DNA of 13,864 nucleotides from Anaerolinea thermophila. Lineage in GTDB: Bacteria > Chloroflexota > Anaerolineae > Anaerolineales > Villigracilaceae. Position 1 is the stretch's first letter. Each line of letters opens with the position of its first letter. The translations under genes were made by a program, and so were the position numbers. Shown here one piece after another: positions 1 to 6,391 of this stretch. The notes under the pieces are model-generated. The model made no database searches. It was not told where the DNA came from and saw only the letters and a program-made list of their open reading frames with translations. The stretch is from positions 1 through 13,864 of the forward strand of contig DZBA01000052.1 in the NCBI GenBank assembly GCA_022729775.1. Reading direction: 5' to 3'.

Positions 1-171
1 GCCGCCCCCACCGCCGCCGCCCCCACCGCCACCGCCACCATCTCCGCCGCCCGCTTCACCTTCCATGCCTGGAACGCTTGCGCAAGCGGAAAGAATCAAC
101 GATAAAACAACGGTAATAGCCATGAACACGAAGAAACTTCGTGACCAGGTGAATTTTGTTTTTGCTTTCAT
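1..171 (-). CDS. Glycine-rich lipoprotein, N-terminal part only
   Basis: Partial gene running off the left edge; 57 codons are visible. The ATG at 171 follows an AGGAG (178-182) at a spacing of 6. Residues 1-29 form a lipoprotein signal peptide: a Lys/Arg-containing N-terminus, a hydrophobic stretch, then a lipobox LSAC with the acylated Cys near residue 30. After a short linker (ASVPGMEGEA) the protein becomes almost pure glycine with one Asp, and this continues past the edge. The mature protein should be anchored on the outer face of the cytoplasmic membrane with a flexible Gly tether. The domain it carries is outside the window, so its function is unknown. It follows the sigma/anti-sigma pair on the same strand after 131 bp and could be its target or a third operon member. 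Confidence 0.75.
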   Translation of the reverse strand, partial: MKAKTKFTWSRSFFVFMAITVVLSLILSACASVPGMEGEAGGGDGGGGGGGGGGGGG

Positions 172-302
172 AATTCTCTCCTTTTTTTGAAACTTGAAAA
201 CTTTTTTATACACTTTTCCAAGAAGACATGATGTTTATTGACGTTAATGCTGCCTCCTTTTAGGTATCTAACAAATCTATAACGCCGTATGTTGTATTCA
301 TT
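172..302 (-). other. Spacer between anti-sigma-like gene and lipoprotein gene
   Basis: An AT-rich 131-bp spacer. Read on the minus strand it contains a strong Shine-Dalgarno-like AAAGGAGG (253-260) that is not followed at normal spacing by ATG, GTG or TTG in a useful frame, and it ends with the AGGAG that serves the lipoprotein gene. I see no convincing promoter or terminator. It may be a 5' leader. Confidence 0.4.
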
Positions 303-773
303 TTATTTGCGGCGCTTTATCCATATAGTAATAAGGATCAACCCTGCCAGCATAATCACCACAAAGGAATTCTTGATTGGGGTGAGCGCTGTGCCAGTGG
401 TTGATGAACCTGCTGTAGTAAGCGAAGGGCTGAAAACTGCGAGCGTGACCATTAGCGCCACTGCCGCAAATGCCATTCCAATTTGCAGCCGCGCTTGGGG
501 CTCAAACCATTTTTTCCAAAAGGGTTCTTTCTTCTCCTGGTTTTCCCGCCTGATGCGGGCATTTAAGCGCACTTGCATTTGCTTTACTGGAATTTGATCC
601 AGTGTGATGGGCGGAAATGCGTTTTGCAGCCGCAGGACGGTTTGTTCAAGCCCCACTAATTCATCGTCCAGCTCTGCTTCGATCTGGCTGACCCTTCCGC
701 TCAACGCCTGGTCTGCAAAATTTGACAGCCGGTCATCCTGTGTTGGGTTGGGAATTTTGCTATTTTTATTCAT
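303..773 (-). CDS. Putative membrane anti-sigma factor
   Basis: A 156-residue protein. Its ATG overlaps the TGA of the upstream ECF sigma gene (ATGA, 770-773), so the two are translationally coupled. Residues 1-92 are charged and presumably cytoplasmic, with a helical acidic segment (about 28-50). Two hydrophobic segments follow, at about 96-115 and 135-153, ending in a positively charged WIKRRK tail. The position after a sigma factor and this topology suggest a membrane anti-sigma factor that sequesters the sigma. No His or Cys is present, so it is not a zinc-binding (ZAS, HxxxCxxC) anti-sigma. I cannot assign it to a named family from sequence. The function is inferred mainly from context, and it could instead be a membrane regulator of other type. 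Confidence 0.6.
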   Translation of the reverse strand: MNKNSKIPNPTQDDRLSNFADQALSGRVSQIEAELDDELVGLEQTVLRLQNAFPPITLDQIPVKQMQVRLNARIRRENQEKKEPFWKKWFEPQARLQIGMAFAAVALMVTLAVFSPSLTTAGSSTTGTALTPIKNSFVVIMLAGLILITIWIKRRK

Positions 774-1381
774 AATGTTTCATCCAGATGTTCGCGAAGC
801 GCGGCAATCGCCCTGCGGAACAGGGACTTGGTCGCTTCGAGGTTTTGGTCTGTCAGTTCTGCAATTTCATTGAATTGCAGGTCTTCTGCAAAACGAAGGA
901 GAATAATTTCCCGATAATTTTCGGGTAACTTCTGCAACGCAGATTGTATGCTCATGCGTTCTTCCATCATTTTGGCGGTCAGCCCGTCTGTTCGACCCTT
1001 TGCCTCTGAAAACGACGCAAGCAGCGGTTCCTGTTTGCGCGCGCGCTTCCTATAAAATTCGGCTACTTTATGATTTGTTAAGGTGCGAAGCCAGGTGCTA
1101 AATTGAGAATCGCCGCGAAAAGATGAAAGCGATTTTAGCGTTGCGATGAAAATCTCCTGCGTTACATCCTCCACATCGCTTTCGGGAATAACGTATCGAA
1201 CCCGTTTGTAGACGCTTGGAAGATGGCGCTGGTAGAGCGCGTTGAACGCGTCCTTGTTCCCATCCTTGAATTGCTGGATTAGAACTTCATCACTGGTTTC
1301 CTGGATAACTGAATTGAAAATGTTTTCCATATATTTAGTGGCTGCAAATGCTGAAAAAGGGTTGCCGAGGGGACGGCTCAT
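770..1381 (-). CDS. ECF-type RNA polymerase sigma factor
   Basis: A sigma-70 family extracytoplasmic-function sigma factor that directs RNA polymerase to a small regulon. Region 2 spans about residues 36-115 (numbered from the 1381 start), with the typical DVEDVTQEIFIATLKSL and FRGDSQFSTWL motifs for core binding and -10 recognition. Region 4 spans about 145-200, with LPENYREIILLRF and a helix-turn-helix around AELTDQNLEATKSLFRRA for -35 recognition. Region 3 is absent, as expected for ECF factors. The start is uncertain: 1381 gives 203 residues, while an internal ATG at 1330 (MENIFNSV) gives 186 and fits family N-termini better. Neither has a clear ribosome binding site. It is coupled to the anti-sigma-like gene downstream and divergent from the ParA-like gene. 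Confidence 0.93.
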   Translation of the reverse strand: MSRPLGNPFSAFAATKYMENIFNSVIQETSDEVLIQQFKDGNKDAFNALYQRHLPSVYKRVRYVIPESDVEDVTQEIFIATLKSLSSFRGDSQFSTWLRTLTNHKVAEFYRKRARKQEPLLASFSEAKGRTDGLTAKMMEERMSIQSALQKLPENYREIILLRFAEDLQFNEIAELTDQNLEATKSLFRRAIAALREHLDETL

Positions 1382-1450
1382 TTAAATTGAAAAATTAGAT
1401 ATTGCAGTTAAAATATAACATAAAATTGGACATAAACTGTATGGATTTAA

Positions 1451-1481
1451 TTGCACACTTTCAACGGAGTTCGGCTATAAT
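1451..1481 (+). promoter_or_regulatory. Probable housekeeping promoter for the ParA-like operon
   Basis: A perfect -10 box TATAAT (1476-1481) lies 51 bp upstream of the ATG at 1533. The best -35 candidate is TTGCAC (1451-1456) with a 19-bp spacer, which is longer than ideal. The divergent ECF sigma gene shares this 151-bp intergenic region. A strong ribosome binding site, GGAGAGGAA (1522-1530), precedes the start codon. Confidence 0.55.
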
Positions 1482-1532
1482 AGAAAAATAAAATGAAATC
1501 AAACAAGCCTATCATAAATTTGGAGAGGAAAG

Positions 1533-2324
1533 ATGTCTAAAATCATTTCAGTTCACTCTTTCCGCGGTGGCACTGGAAAATCAAACACCACCGCGAATAT
1601 TGCATCCCTGCTTGCGGCTGACGGCGCGCGTGTTTGCGTTGTAGATACCGATATTGCGTCTCCCGGCATTCATGTGCTTTTTAATCTGGGAGAAGACGAG
1701 ATGGCGCCCACGCTCAACGATTACCTTTGGGGTAAATGTTCCATCGAAGAAGCCGCGCATAATGTCACAGAGAAAATAGGCGTTGGTATTAAAGGGGAAG
1801 TGCATCTCATTCCCTCCAGTATCAAGGCGGGCGAAATTGCGCGCATCCTGCGCGAAGGGTATGACGTCGGTCTGCTCAATGACGGCTTCCGCGATGTGGT
1901 CGAAAGAATGAATCTCGATTACCTGTTGATTGACACGCATCCCGGCTTGAACGAAGAAACCCTGCTTTCCATCGCCATTTCAGACGCGCTGGTCATCATC
2001 ATGCGCCCAGACTCGCAGGACTATCAAGGCACCGCGGTTACCGTAGATGTTGCCAAGAAGTTGGATGTGCCGAAGATGTATATGGTTATTAATAAGGTTC
2101 CCAAAGATTACGCCGATGAAGGCGGCAACCCCAACATTTTGGAAACCCTGACTTATAACAATGTGCGCAAGCGTGTCGAGGAAACGTATGACGCGCAGGT
2201 CGGCGCAATCTTCCCGCACTCTGATGAGATGATGACGCTTGCAAGCTCGGGCATCTTCTCGGTCAAATATCCAGATAACGTCATGTCCAAAGCCATGCGC
2301 AATCTGGCAGACTTAATTAAATAG
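1533..2324 (+). CDS. ParA/MinD-family P-loop ATPase with RGGTGKS Walker A
   Basis: A 263-residue SIMIBI-class ATPase. The P-loop FRGGTGKSN is at residues 10-18, Walker A' VVDTDIASPG at 37-45, Walker B LLIDTHPG at 131-138, and an NK-containing segment VINKVPKD at 185-192. The family consensus P-loop is KGGxGKT/S. Here the signature lysine, which reaches across the ATP-sandwich dimer, is Arg11. ParA/MinD proteins position DNA, division sites or large complexes. I cannot tell which cargo this one has: there is no ParB and no MinC/MinE nearby, and no obvious C-terminal amphipathic MinD membrane helix. The start is well supported by GGAGAGGAA and the promoter at 1451-1481. It is followed after 22 bp by a small winged-helix-like gene that is probably its functional partner. 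Confidence 0.9.
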   Translation: MSKIISVHSFRGGTGKSNTTANIASLLAADGARVCVVDTDIASPGIHVLFNLGEDEMAPTLNDYLWGKCSIEEAAHNVTEKIGVGIKGEVHLIPSSIKAGEIARILREGYDVGLLNDGFRDVVERMNLDYLLIDTHPGLNEETLLSIAISDALVIIMRPDSQDYQGTAVTVDVAKKLDVPKMYMVINKVPKDYADEGGNPNILETLTYNNVRKRVEETYDAQVGAIFPHSDEMMTLASSGIFSVKYPDNVMSKAMRNLADLIK

Positions 2325-2346
2325 GATGTTATAAAAGGGGCGCGCC

Positions 2347-2679
2347 ATGAGCGAAACACCGTTTGAGGTGACCATTAGGGAACTAAAAAGCAGCGCGGCG
2401 GAAATCCGCCCATCTGAGTTGATGTTTTTCTCGGACCCGCTGCGTTCCACCCTAAACTTTGTAAACCGGGCTGGCAAGGTTAGCCTGACAGAACTGACAG
2501 AAAAATTAGGCTTCACCCGTGAAGAGGCGAAACAGGTCGCAGATGTTTTGCTTGCGCGCAAATTCTTCACGCTTGCAAGCGCTTCCACAGAAGAAGAACC
2601 GATTTACGAATCGCATCTTTCTTCCGCATCCCGCCCTGCAAGGCGACCTGCTCCGGACCTTTGGGGCAAAATTGGTTAA
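2347..2679 (+). CDS. Small winged-helix-like protein, probable partner of the ParA-like ATPase
   Basis: A 110-residue cytoplasmic protein with no signal peptide or membrane segment. Residues about 28-80 (SDPLRSTLNFVNRAGKVSLT... then LTEKLGFTREEAKQVADVLL) look like a helix-turn-helix or winged-helix fold: a helix, a VSLTELTEKLG recognition pair and a terminal ARKFFTL strand. A polar linker (STEEEP) follows, then a basic, proline-rich tail ending RRPAPDLWGKIG that resembles a short docking motif. AAGGGG (2335-2340) precedes the ATG by 6 bases. It is co-transcribed with the ParA-like ATPase and followed directly by a terminator. Roles as a DNA-binding adaptor or ATPase regulator are inference. 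I do not recognise the family by name. Confidence 0.75.
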   Translation: MSETPFEVTIRELKSSAAEIRPSELMFFSDPLRSTLNFVNRAGKVSLTELTEKLGFTREEAKQVADVLLARKFFTLASASTEEEPIYESHLSSASRPARRPAPDLWGKIG

Positions 2680-2680
2680 T

Positions 2681-2715
2681 AAAAATTCCGAGTTCATCTT
2701 GAACTCGGAATTTTT
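2681..2715. terminator. Bidirectional rho-independent terminator
   Basis: A 16-bp perfect stem, AAAAATTCCGAGTTCA (2681-2696) with TGAACTCGGAATTTTT (2700-2715), and a TCT loop. A run of T follows on both strands because the stem ends in A5/T5. It lies between the convergent ends of the winged-helix-like gene (2679) and the last adaptor gene of the export operon (2717), so it can stop transcription from both sides. Confidence 0.92.
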
Positions 2716-2716
2716 T

Positions 2717-3499
2717 TCATTCTGTTTTGATTTCCACTTCCGCGCTCATTCCCCAGCGCAAGCCATTCGGCTGCTCGTCCAACGCGATGGTGACGGGGTA
2801 GACGACATCCCCGCCGATGATTTGAGACTTGGGCGCGACGCGAATCACCTTGCCGCTGACTTGTTTTCCCAGCGCTTCGATGTAAACATTCGCGCTTTGA
2901 CCGATTTGCACGCGCGGCGCATCGCGTTCGCTTAAATCGGTGGTGACAATTTGCATGTGGGCAACATCTGCCAATGTGATGACAGGCTCGCCGCTTTTGG
3001 CAAATTCGCCGGCTTGAATTTTTACTTCAACAACAACGCCATCGAATGGCGCGTATATGGATGCCTGCGCAAAGGACGCGCGCGCGATTTCCAGTTCTGT
3101 AATTTTTTGATCCCATTCGGCTTTGGCTTGCCATTCCCTTTCGGGCGGACGGTCGAAGCGGTGCGGGATCCAATATGTATATTCGAGCGCGGCGGCTTTC
3201 TCGGCAAGTTCCGCTTGCGTCACTTCGCCTTCGAGTTCGGGCGCGTAAATCGTCATCAACAGTTGACCGGCTGTGACCGCTTCGCCTTCCTTGACCATGA
3301 TTTGCTTCACAGGCGCGGAGATGGCAAAACTTAAATTCGATTCTTGCGCGGGCTGTGACTCGGCAGATGCGACCACAACACCGGGCGCGGAAAAAATCGG
3401 CGCGCTCTGCGTTGGCGGCGCGGAAACCTGCGCGGGCGATCCACATGCGGCGAGAATCAAAATCAGCGCGGCGGCGGTCATCCCAAATTTTTTTTTCAT
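2717..3499 (-). CDS. HlyD/MacA-type lipoprotein adaptor (second copy)
   Basis: A 260-residue membrane-fusion (periplasmic adaptor) protein of an ABC exporter. I prefer the ATG at 3499 to the upstream one at 3532: it yields a clean lipoprotein signal (MKKKF..., hydrophobic core, LAAC with Cys19) and sits 10 bp after the preceding gene instead of overlapping it. After the linker comes a biotinyl/lipoyl-like half (EGEAVTAGQLLMTIYAPELE), a short helical hairpin, the second lipoyl half (ASIYAPFDGVVVEVKIQAGEF) and a beta-barrel domain (VTTDLSERDAPRVQIGQSANVYIEALG). The C-terminus closely resembles that of the gene before it (GLRWGMSAEVEIKTE), so the two arose by duplication. It is the last gene of the operon, before the terminator. 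It probably links substrate capture to the permeases at the outer membrane face. Confidence 0.88.
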   Translation of the reverse strand: MKKKFGMTAAALILILAACGSPAQVSAPPTQSAPIFSAPGVVVASAESQPAQESNLSFAISAPVKQIMVKEGEAVTAGQLLMTIYAPELEGEVTQAELAEKAAALEYTYWIPHRFDRPPEREWQAKAEWDQKITELEIARASFAQASIYAPFDGVVVEVKIQAGEFAKSGEPVITLADVAHMQIVTTDLSERDAPRVQIGQSANVYIEALGKQVSGKVIRVAPKSQIIGGDVVYPVTIALDEQPNGLRWGMSAEVEIKTE

Positions 3500-3509
3500 C
3501 TTTATCTCG

Positions 3510-4298
3510 CTATTCGGTTTCGATCTTGACATCCGCGCTCATGCCCCAGCGCAGACCTTGCGGCTGCGTGTCGAGTTCGATGGTGACTTTGAAGACAACG
3601 TCGCCGCCGACGGTTTCGGAGATGCGCGCCACGTCTGCTACCTTGCCGCTGAATTCATTGCCGAGCGCTTCGATGTAAACCTGCGCGTTTTGACCGACTT
3701 GGACGCGCGCCGCGTCTTTCTCGCTTAAGTCGGTGGTTTCGATTCGAAAGTGATTCAAGTCGCCCATCGTAATTACAATTTGACCGGGGTTGACATATTC
3801 CGCCGGGGAAATTTCCACTGACGCTATTGTGCCATCGAAGGGCGCTTTCAAAACCGCTTGTTCAAGTTGTATTAGGGCAATGTCCATGCCGGCTTCGGCG
3901 CGTTCCACTTCGGCTTCGGCGGCTTCGAGTCTTTCATAATCAACGCCGGTGCGAATCAAATATGCAACTTGCGTTTTTTCCAAAATGATATTGACCTTTG
4001 CCTCGCGGACTTTCGCTTCGAGAATCGCGCTGTCTAATGTGACCAGCGTTTGGTCTTTTACAACTTGATCGCCTTCGCTCACTTCGACGGTTTTGACGAT
4101 GCCCGCAAGCGGAAGCGATAATTCGATTTTATTCACAGGCACAACTTCTGCGGATGCGGTTGCCCTGCCTGTTGACGTTTTTGCTTGCGCGGGTGAATCA
4201 AGCGATACGGTGGGAATCGCCGTGGGCGCGGGGTTTGTTCCGCAGGCGGAAAGAATCAGCGCAAGAATGGGAATGAATATCAAAAAAGATTTTTTCAT
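3510..4298 (-). CDS. HlyD/MacA-type lipoprotein adaptor (first copy)
   Basis: A 262-residue membrane-fusion protein. There are two adjacent ATGs (4301 and 4298). The AGGAGG at 4304-4309 is 5 bases from the second and only 2 from the first, so I chose 4298. The signal peptide ends with lipobox LSAC (Cys at about 19). Domain order: lipoyl half (VSEGDQVVKDQTLVTLDSAILE), a helical hairpin of about 50 residues (EAKVREAKVN...EAAEAEVERAEAGMD), the second lipoyl half (LKAPFDGTIASVEISPAEYV), then a barrel (TTDLSEKDAARVQVGQNAQVYIEALG) and a C-terminal domain ending GLRWGMSADVKIETE. The hairpin is short compared with TolC-dependent MacA-type adaptors. It works with the ATPase and the two permeases encoded upstream. 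The substrate is unknown. Confidence 0.88.
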   Translation of the reverse strand: MKKSFLIFIPILALILSACGTNPAPTAIPTVSLDSPAQAKTSTGRATASAEVVPVNKIELSLPLAGIVKTVEVSEGDQVVKDQTLVTLDSAILEAKVREAKVNIILEKTQVAYLIRTGVDYERLEAAEAEVERAEAGMDIALIQLEQAVLKAPFDGTIASVEISPAEYVNPGQIVITMGDLNHFRIETTDLSEKDAARVQVGQNAQVYIEALGNEFSGKVADVARISETVGGDVVFKVTIELDTQPQGLRWGMSADVKIETE

Positions 4299-4308
4299 CA
4301 TGTCCTCC

Positions 4309-4336
4309 TGTAGAACAGGCTTAAGCCTGCCCTACA
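4309..4336. repeat. 28-base palindrome at the ATPase stop codon
   Basis: The core CAGGCTTAAGCCTG is a perfect 14-bp palindrome. Outer arms TGTAG and CTACA extend it to 28 bases. On the minus-strand mRNA the two remaining mismatches become G-U pairs, so the stem is continuous there. It encodes the last codons and the TAA of the ATPase gene and abuts the AGGAGG of the next gene, so it could influence adaptor translation or mRNA stability. Confidence 0.7.
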
Positions 4337-4998
4337 ATCATCCCATCTTCCAATGTGACCACGCGCTCGGCGTAGCCAATGACACGCGGGTCGTGGGTGG
4401 CGAAGACAAAGGTCACGCCTGTTTCTTTGTTCAACTTTTTCATAATATCCATCACCTGCCTGCCGTTTTCGGTGTCGAGGTTGGCGGTGGGTTCGTCGGC
4501 GAGGACAAAGGTCGGGTTGATGGATAATGCGCGGGCGACGGCGACGCGCTGCTGCTGTCCGCCGCTGAGTTGGTCGGGGCGGTGATGGGCGCGGTCGGTT
4601 AATCCCACCGCTGCGAGCATTTCGTTAACGCGCGTTTTTCTTTCCACTGCGCCCATGCCGTTGAGCAGCAGCGGCATTTCGATATTTTCATAAGCGGTGA
4701 GCGTGGGAATCAGCGCGAAGAATTGGAAGATGAAGCCAATCGTTCCGCGCCGCAAATCTGCGCGTTGGTTGCGGTTGAATTTGGTGACGTCCCTGCCGTT
4801 GATGAAGACGCTGCCCGTCGTGGGCTGATCCAACAAGCCGATGAGTTGCAGCAGGGTGGTCTTGCCCGAACCCGAAGGTCCGACCAGCGCGGTGAATTCT
4901 CCGCTGTTGATGGTGAGATTGACGCCGCGCAGGGCGTGGGTTTCCATTTGTCCGATTTTGAAAACGCGCGTGGCGTTGATGATTTTTGTGACTTCCAT
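4321..4998 (-). CDS. ABC exporter ATP-binding subunit (MacB/LolD-like)
   Basis: A 225-residue stand-alone nucleotide-binding domain. Walker A GPSGSGKTT is at 40-48, Q-loop Gln at about 92 (FQFFALIP), signature LSGGQQQRVAVARAL at 144-158, Walker B FVLADEPTANLD at 164-175, and H-loop His202 in FATHD. The sequence, including the LTAYENIEMPL segment, is typical of the MacB/LolD/FtsE group, which couples ATP hydrolysis to mechanotransmission through FtsX-like permeases without the usual transmembrane channel. It dimerises at the cytoplasmic face of the two permeases encoded just upstream. AAGGAG at about 5008-5013 precedes the ATG by 9 bases. The C-terminus is encoded within a palindrome (4309-4336), which may have replaced the original last residues. 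Confidence 0.95.
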   Translation of the reverse strand: MEVTKIINATRVFKIGQMETHALRGVNLTINSGEFTALVGPSGSGKTTLLQLIGLLDQPTTGSVFINGRDVTKFNRNQRADLRRGTIGFIFQFFALIPTLTAYENIEMPLLLNGMGAVERKTRVNEMLAAVGLTDRAHHRPDQLSGGQQQRVAVARALSINPTFVLADEPTANLDTENGRQVMDIMKKLNKETGVTFVFATHDPRVIGYAERVVTLEDGMIVGQA

Positions 4999-5035
4999 TT
5001 TTTAAGACTCCTTAACGAAAGGCTTTGATTCGTGT

Positions 5036-5096
5036 AACGTGGTACGTGGTACGTGTTGCGTAAGCGTTCAACGTACCACGCACCACGCACCACGTT
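5036..5096. repeat. Long inverted repeat with internal ACGTGGT tandem units
   Basis: The left arm begins AACGTGGTACGTGGTACGTG and the right arm is its inverse with two changes, around a central GCGTAAGCG-like loop. The arms themselves contain tandem 7-mers of the GTGGTAC/GTGGTGC type. On the minus-strand mRNA the two changes are G-U wobbles, giving about 20 continuous pairs. On the plus strand they are A-C mismatches. It starts right after the permease stop codon (5097-5099) and precedes the ATPase start by about 40 bases. Confidence 0.75.
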
Positions 5097-6308
5097 CTAT
5101 CCATGCAGCGCTTCAACAGGCTCCATGCGCGCGGCAATGCGGGCGGGATACAGCGAAGCGACGAGTGTGATGAGATACGCGGCGATGGCTAGGTTGATAG
5201 TGTCGCCGACGGTGAGGTGCGCGTAAATTTGGTCGCCCATCAAAATGCCCGTCATGCCCATATCGCCGATGAAGAATCCATACACGGTGAAGTACCAGAC
5301 CAGCGCGCCGCCGAATATCAGCCCGCCGACGATTCCCAGCGTGGCAATCAGCGCGCCTTCCAGAAGGAACTGCGCCATAATGCGCGGGGCTTTCATCCCA
5401 ATCGCGGAGAGGATTCCAATTTCGCGCGTGCGTTCAAAGACCGCCATGACCAGCGTGTTGGTGACGACTGTCGCGGTGATTCCCAAAACAATGATATACA
5501 ACACCACCATATACGCACCCGCAAAATCTTCGAACTGCATAATCAACTCGTTCATCTTTACCCACGTGACCACTTGCAGCGTGGACGAGTTCAGCGCGGC
5601 GGCGACGGTGTCGGCTTGCTCGCGGTCTTGCAGCGTGATGAAGATAATCGTCGCATGGTCGCCCGCGCCTGTGAAGGCTTGTGCCTTATCCAGCGGCATG
5701 AAGACAGAACGCTCGTCATAGCCGACGGTGTTGGTGGTGTAAATTCCGCGCACGGTGAAGAGTTGCTCATCCACATCGCCTTCGGATTTATTCACCAGCA
5801 GGTTTACCTGATCGCCCGCTTTCAAGTTGAATTTCCGCGCCAACGGTTTGCCGATGAGGATTCCCTCGCGGTCTTCGGCGGAGATGAAATCGCCTTCCAG
5901 CAATCCATCGCGGAAGATTTGATTCGCGGGCGAGGCTGGGTCAATGCCGATGATTTGCACGCCCGATGAATTTTCCCCGCGCGTGACGATTCCGCTGGCG
6001 AAGAGTCGCGGGGTCGCTTCTGTCACCTGCGGGATGGTTTTGACCTGCGCGATGACTTCGCGCGGCGCGGCGATTAAATCCTCCCATTTCAAACTTGTTT
6101 TGTTTTCGTTGTAATCCAGCGGGCGGATTTGTAAATGTCCGCTTTCGAGGCGGATGGTATTTTCCAGCGCGCCGCGCATTTCGCCGTCCACGATGGCAGC
6201 CATCAACAGCAGCAGCGCCATGCCAACAGAGACCGCCAGCGCGGAAAGCAGCGAGCGCCGCTTGTTGCGCCCCAGGTCTCTAAAAGCCATTTTGAATAGT
6301 TGGGTCAT
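5097..6308 (-). CDS. FtsX/MacB-family ABC permease (second of pair)
   Basis: A 403-residue permease with four transmembrane segments: TM1 at about 19-40, TM2 at about 263-290, TM3 at about 311-340 and TM4 at about 370-388. A large extracytoplasmic MacB-core-like domain (about 42-260) sits between TM1 and TM2. The conserved FERTREIGILSAIGMKAPRI after TM2 is the cytoplasmic coupling region that contacts the ATPase, and the C-terminus ends with the typical PARIAARMEPVEALHG. GGAGA (6313-6317) is 4 bases upstream of the ATG. It is homologous in architecture to the permease encoded before it, so the exporter is probably a heterodimer. The substrate cannot be read from sequence. Confidence 0.92.
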   Translation of the reverse strand: MTQLFKMAFRDLGRNKRRSLLSALAVSVGMALLLLMAAIVDGEMRGALENTIRLESGHLQIRPLDYNENKTSLKWEDLIAAPREVIAQVKTIPQVTEATPRLFASGIVTRGENSSGVQIIGIDPASPANQIFRDGLLEGDFISAEDREGILIGKPLARKFNLKAGDQVNLLVNKSEGDVDEQLFTVRGIYTTNTVGYDERSVFMPLDKAQAFTGAGDHATIIFITLQDREQADTVAAALNSSTLQVVTWVKMNELIMQFEDFAGAYMVVLYIIVLGITATVVTNTLVMAVFERTREIGILSAIGMKAPRIMAQFLLEGALIATLGIVGGLIFGGALVWYFTVYGFFIGDMGMTGILMGDQIYAHLTVGDTINLAIAAYLITLVASLYPARIAARMEPVEALHG

Positions 6309-6329
6309 AGGTTCTCCGTGATAGTTAAA

Positions 6330-6386
6330 ACGGAGTCAACGACTCCCGTCGTTGACAGTCCAAAGTCAGGAGACTTTGGACTCCGT
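6330..6386. repeat. Composite palindromic element folding as a three-way junction
   Basis: Two adjacent hairpins lie inside an outer stem. Outer arms are ACGGA (6330-6334) and TCCGT (6382-6386). Hairpin 1 is GTCAACGAC-TCCC-GTCGTTGAC (6335-6356). Hairpin 2 is AGTCCAAAGTC-AGGA-GACTTTGGACT (6357-6382). Nearly every base outside the two 4-base loops can pair. It fills the spacer between the two permease genes. Positions 6341-6384 match 9190-9233, inside elp3, at 39 of 44 bases. Confidence 0.85.
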
Positions 6387-6391
6387 AACGA

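Noticed and set aside
253..260. Strong AAAGGAGG on the minus strand suggesting a small gene between the anti-sigma and lipoprotein genes
   Set aside because: No ATG, GTG or TTG at suitable spacing. The nearest ATG gives only an 8-codon frame, so I treat it as leader sequence.
5217..5969. Long plus-strand open frame of 250 codons inside the second permease gene
   Set aside because: It lies antisense to a clearly conserved permease, has low-complexity His/Arg/Asp-rich composition, and is explained by the codon bias of the opposite strand.
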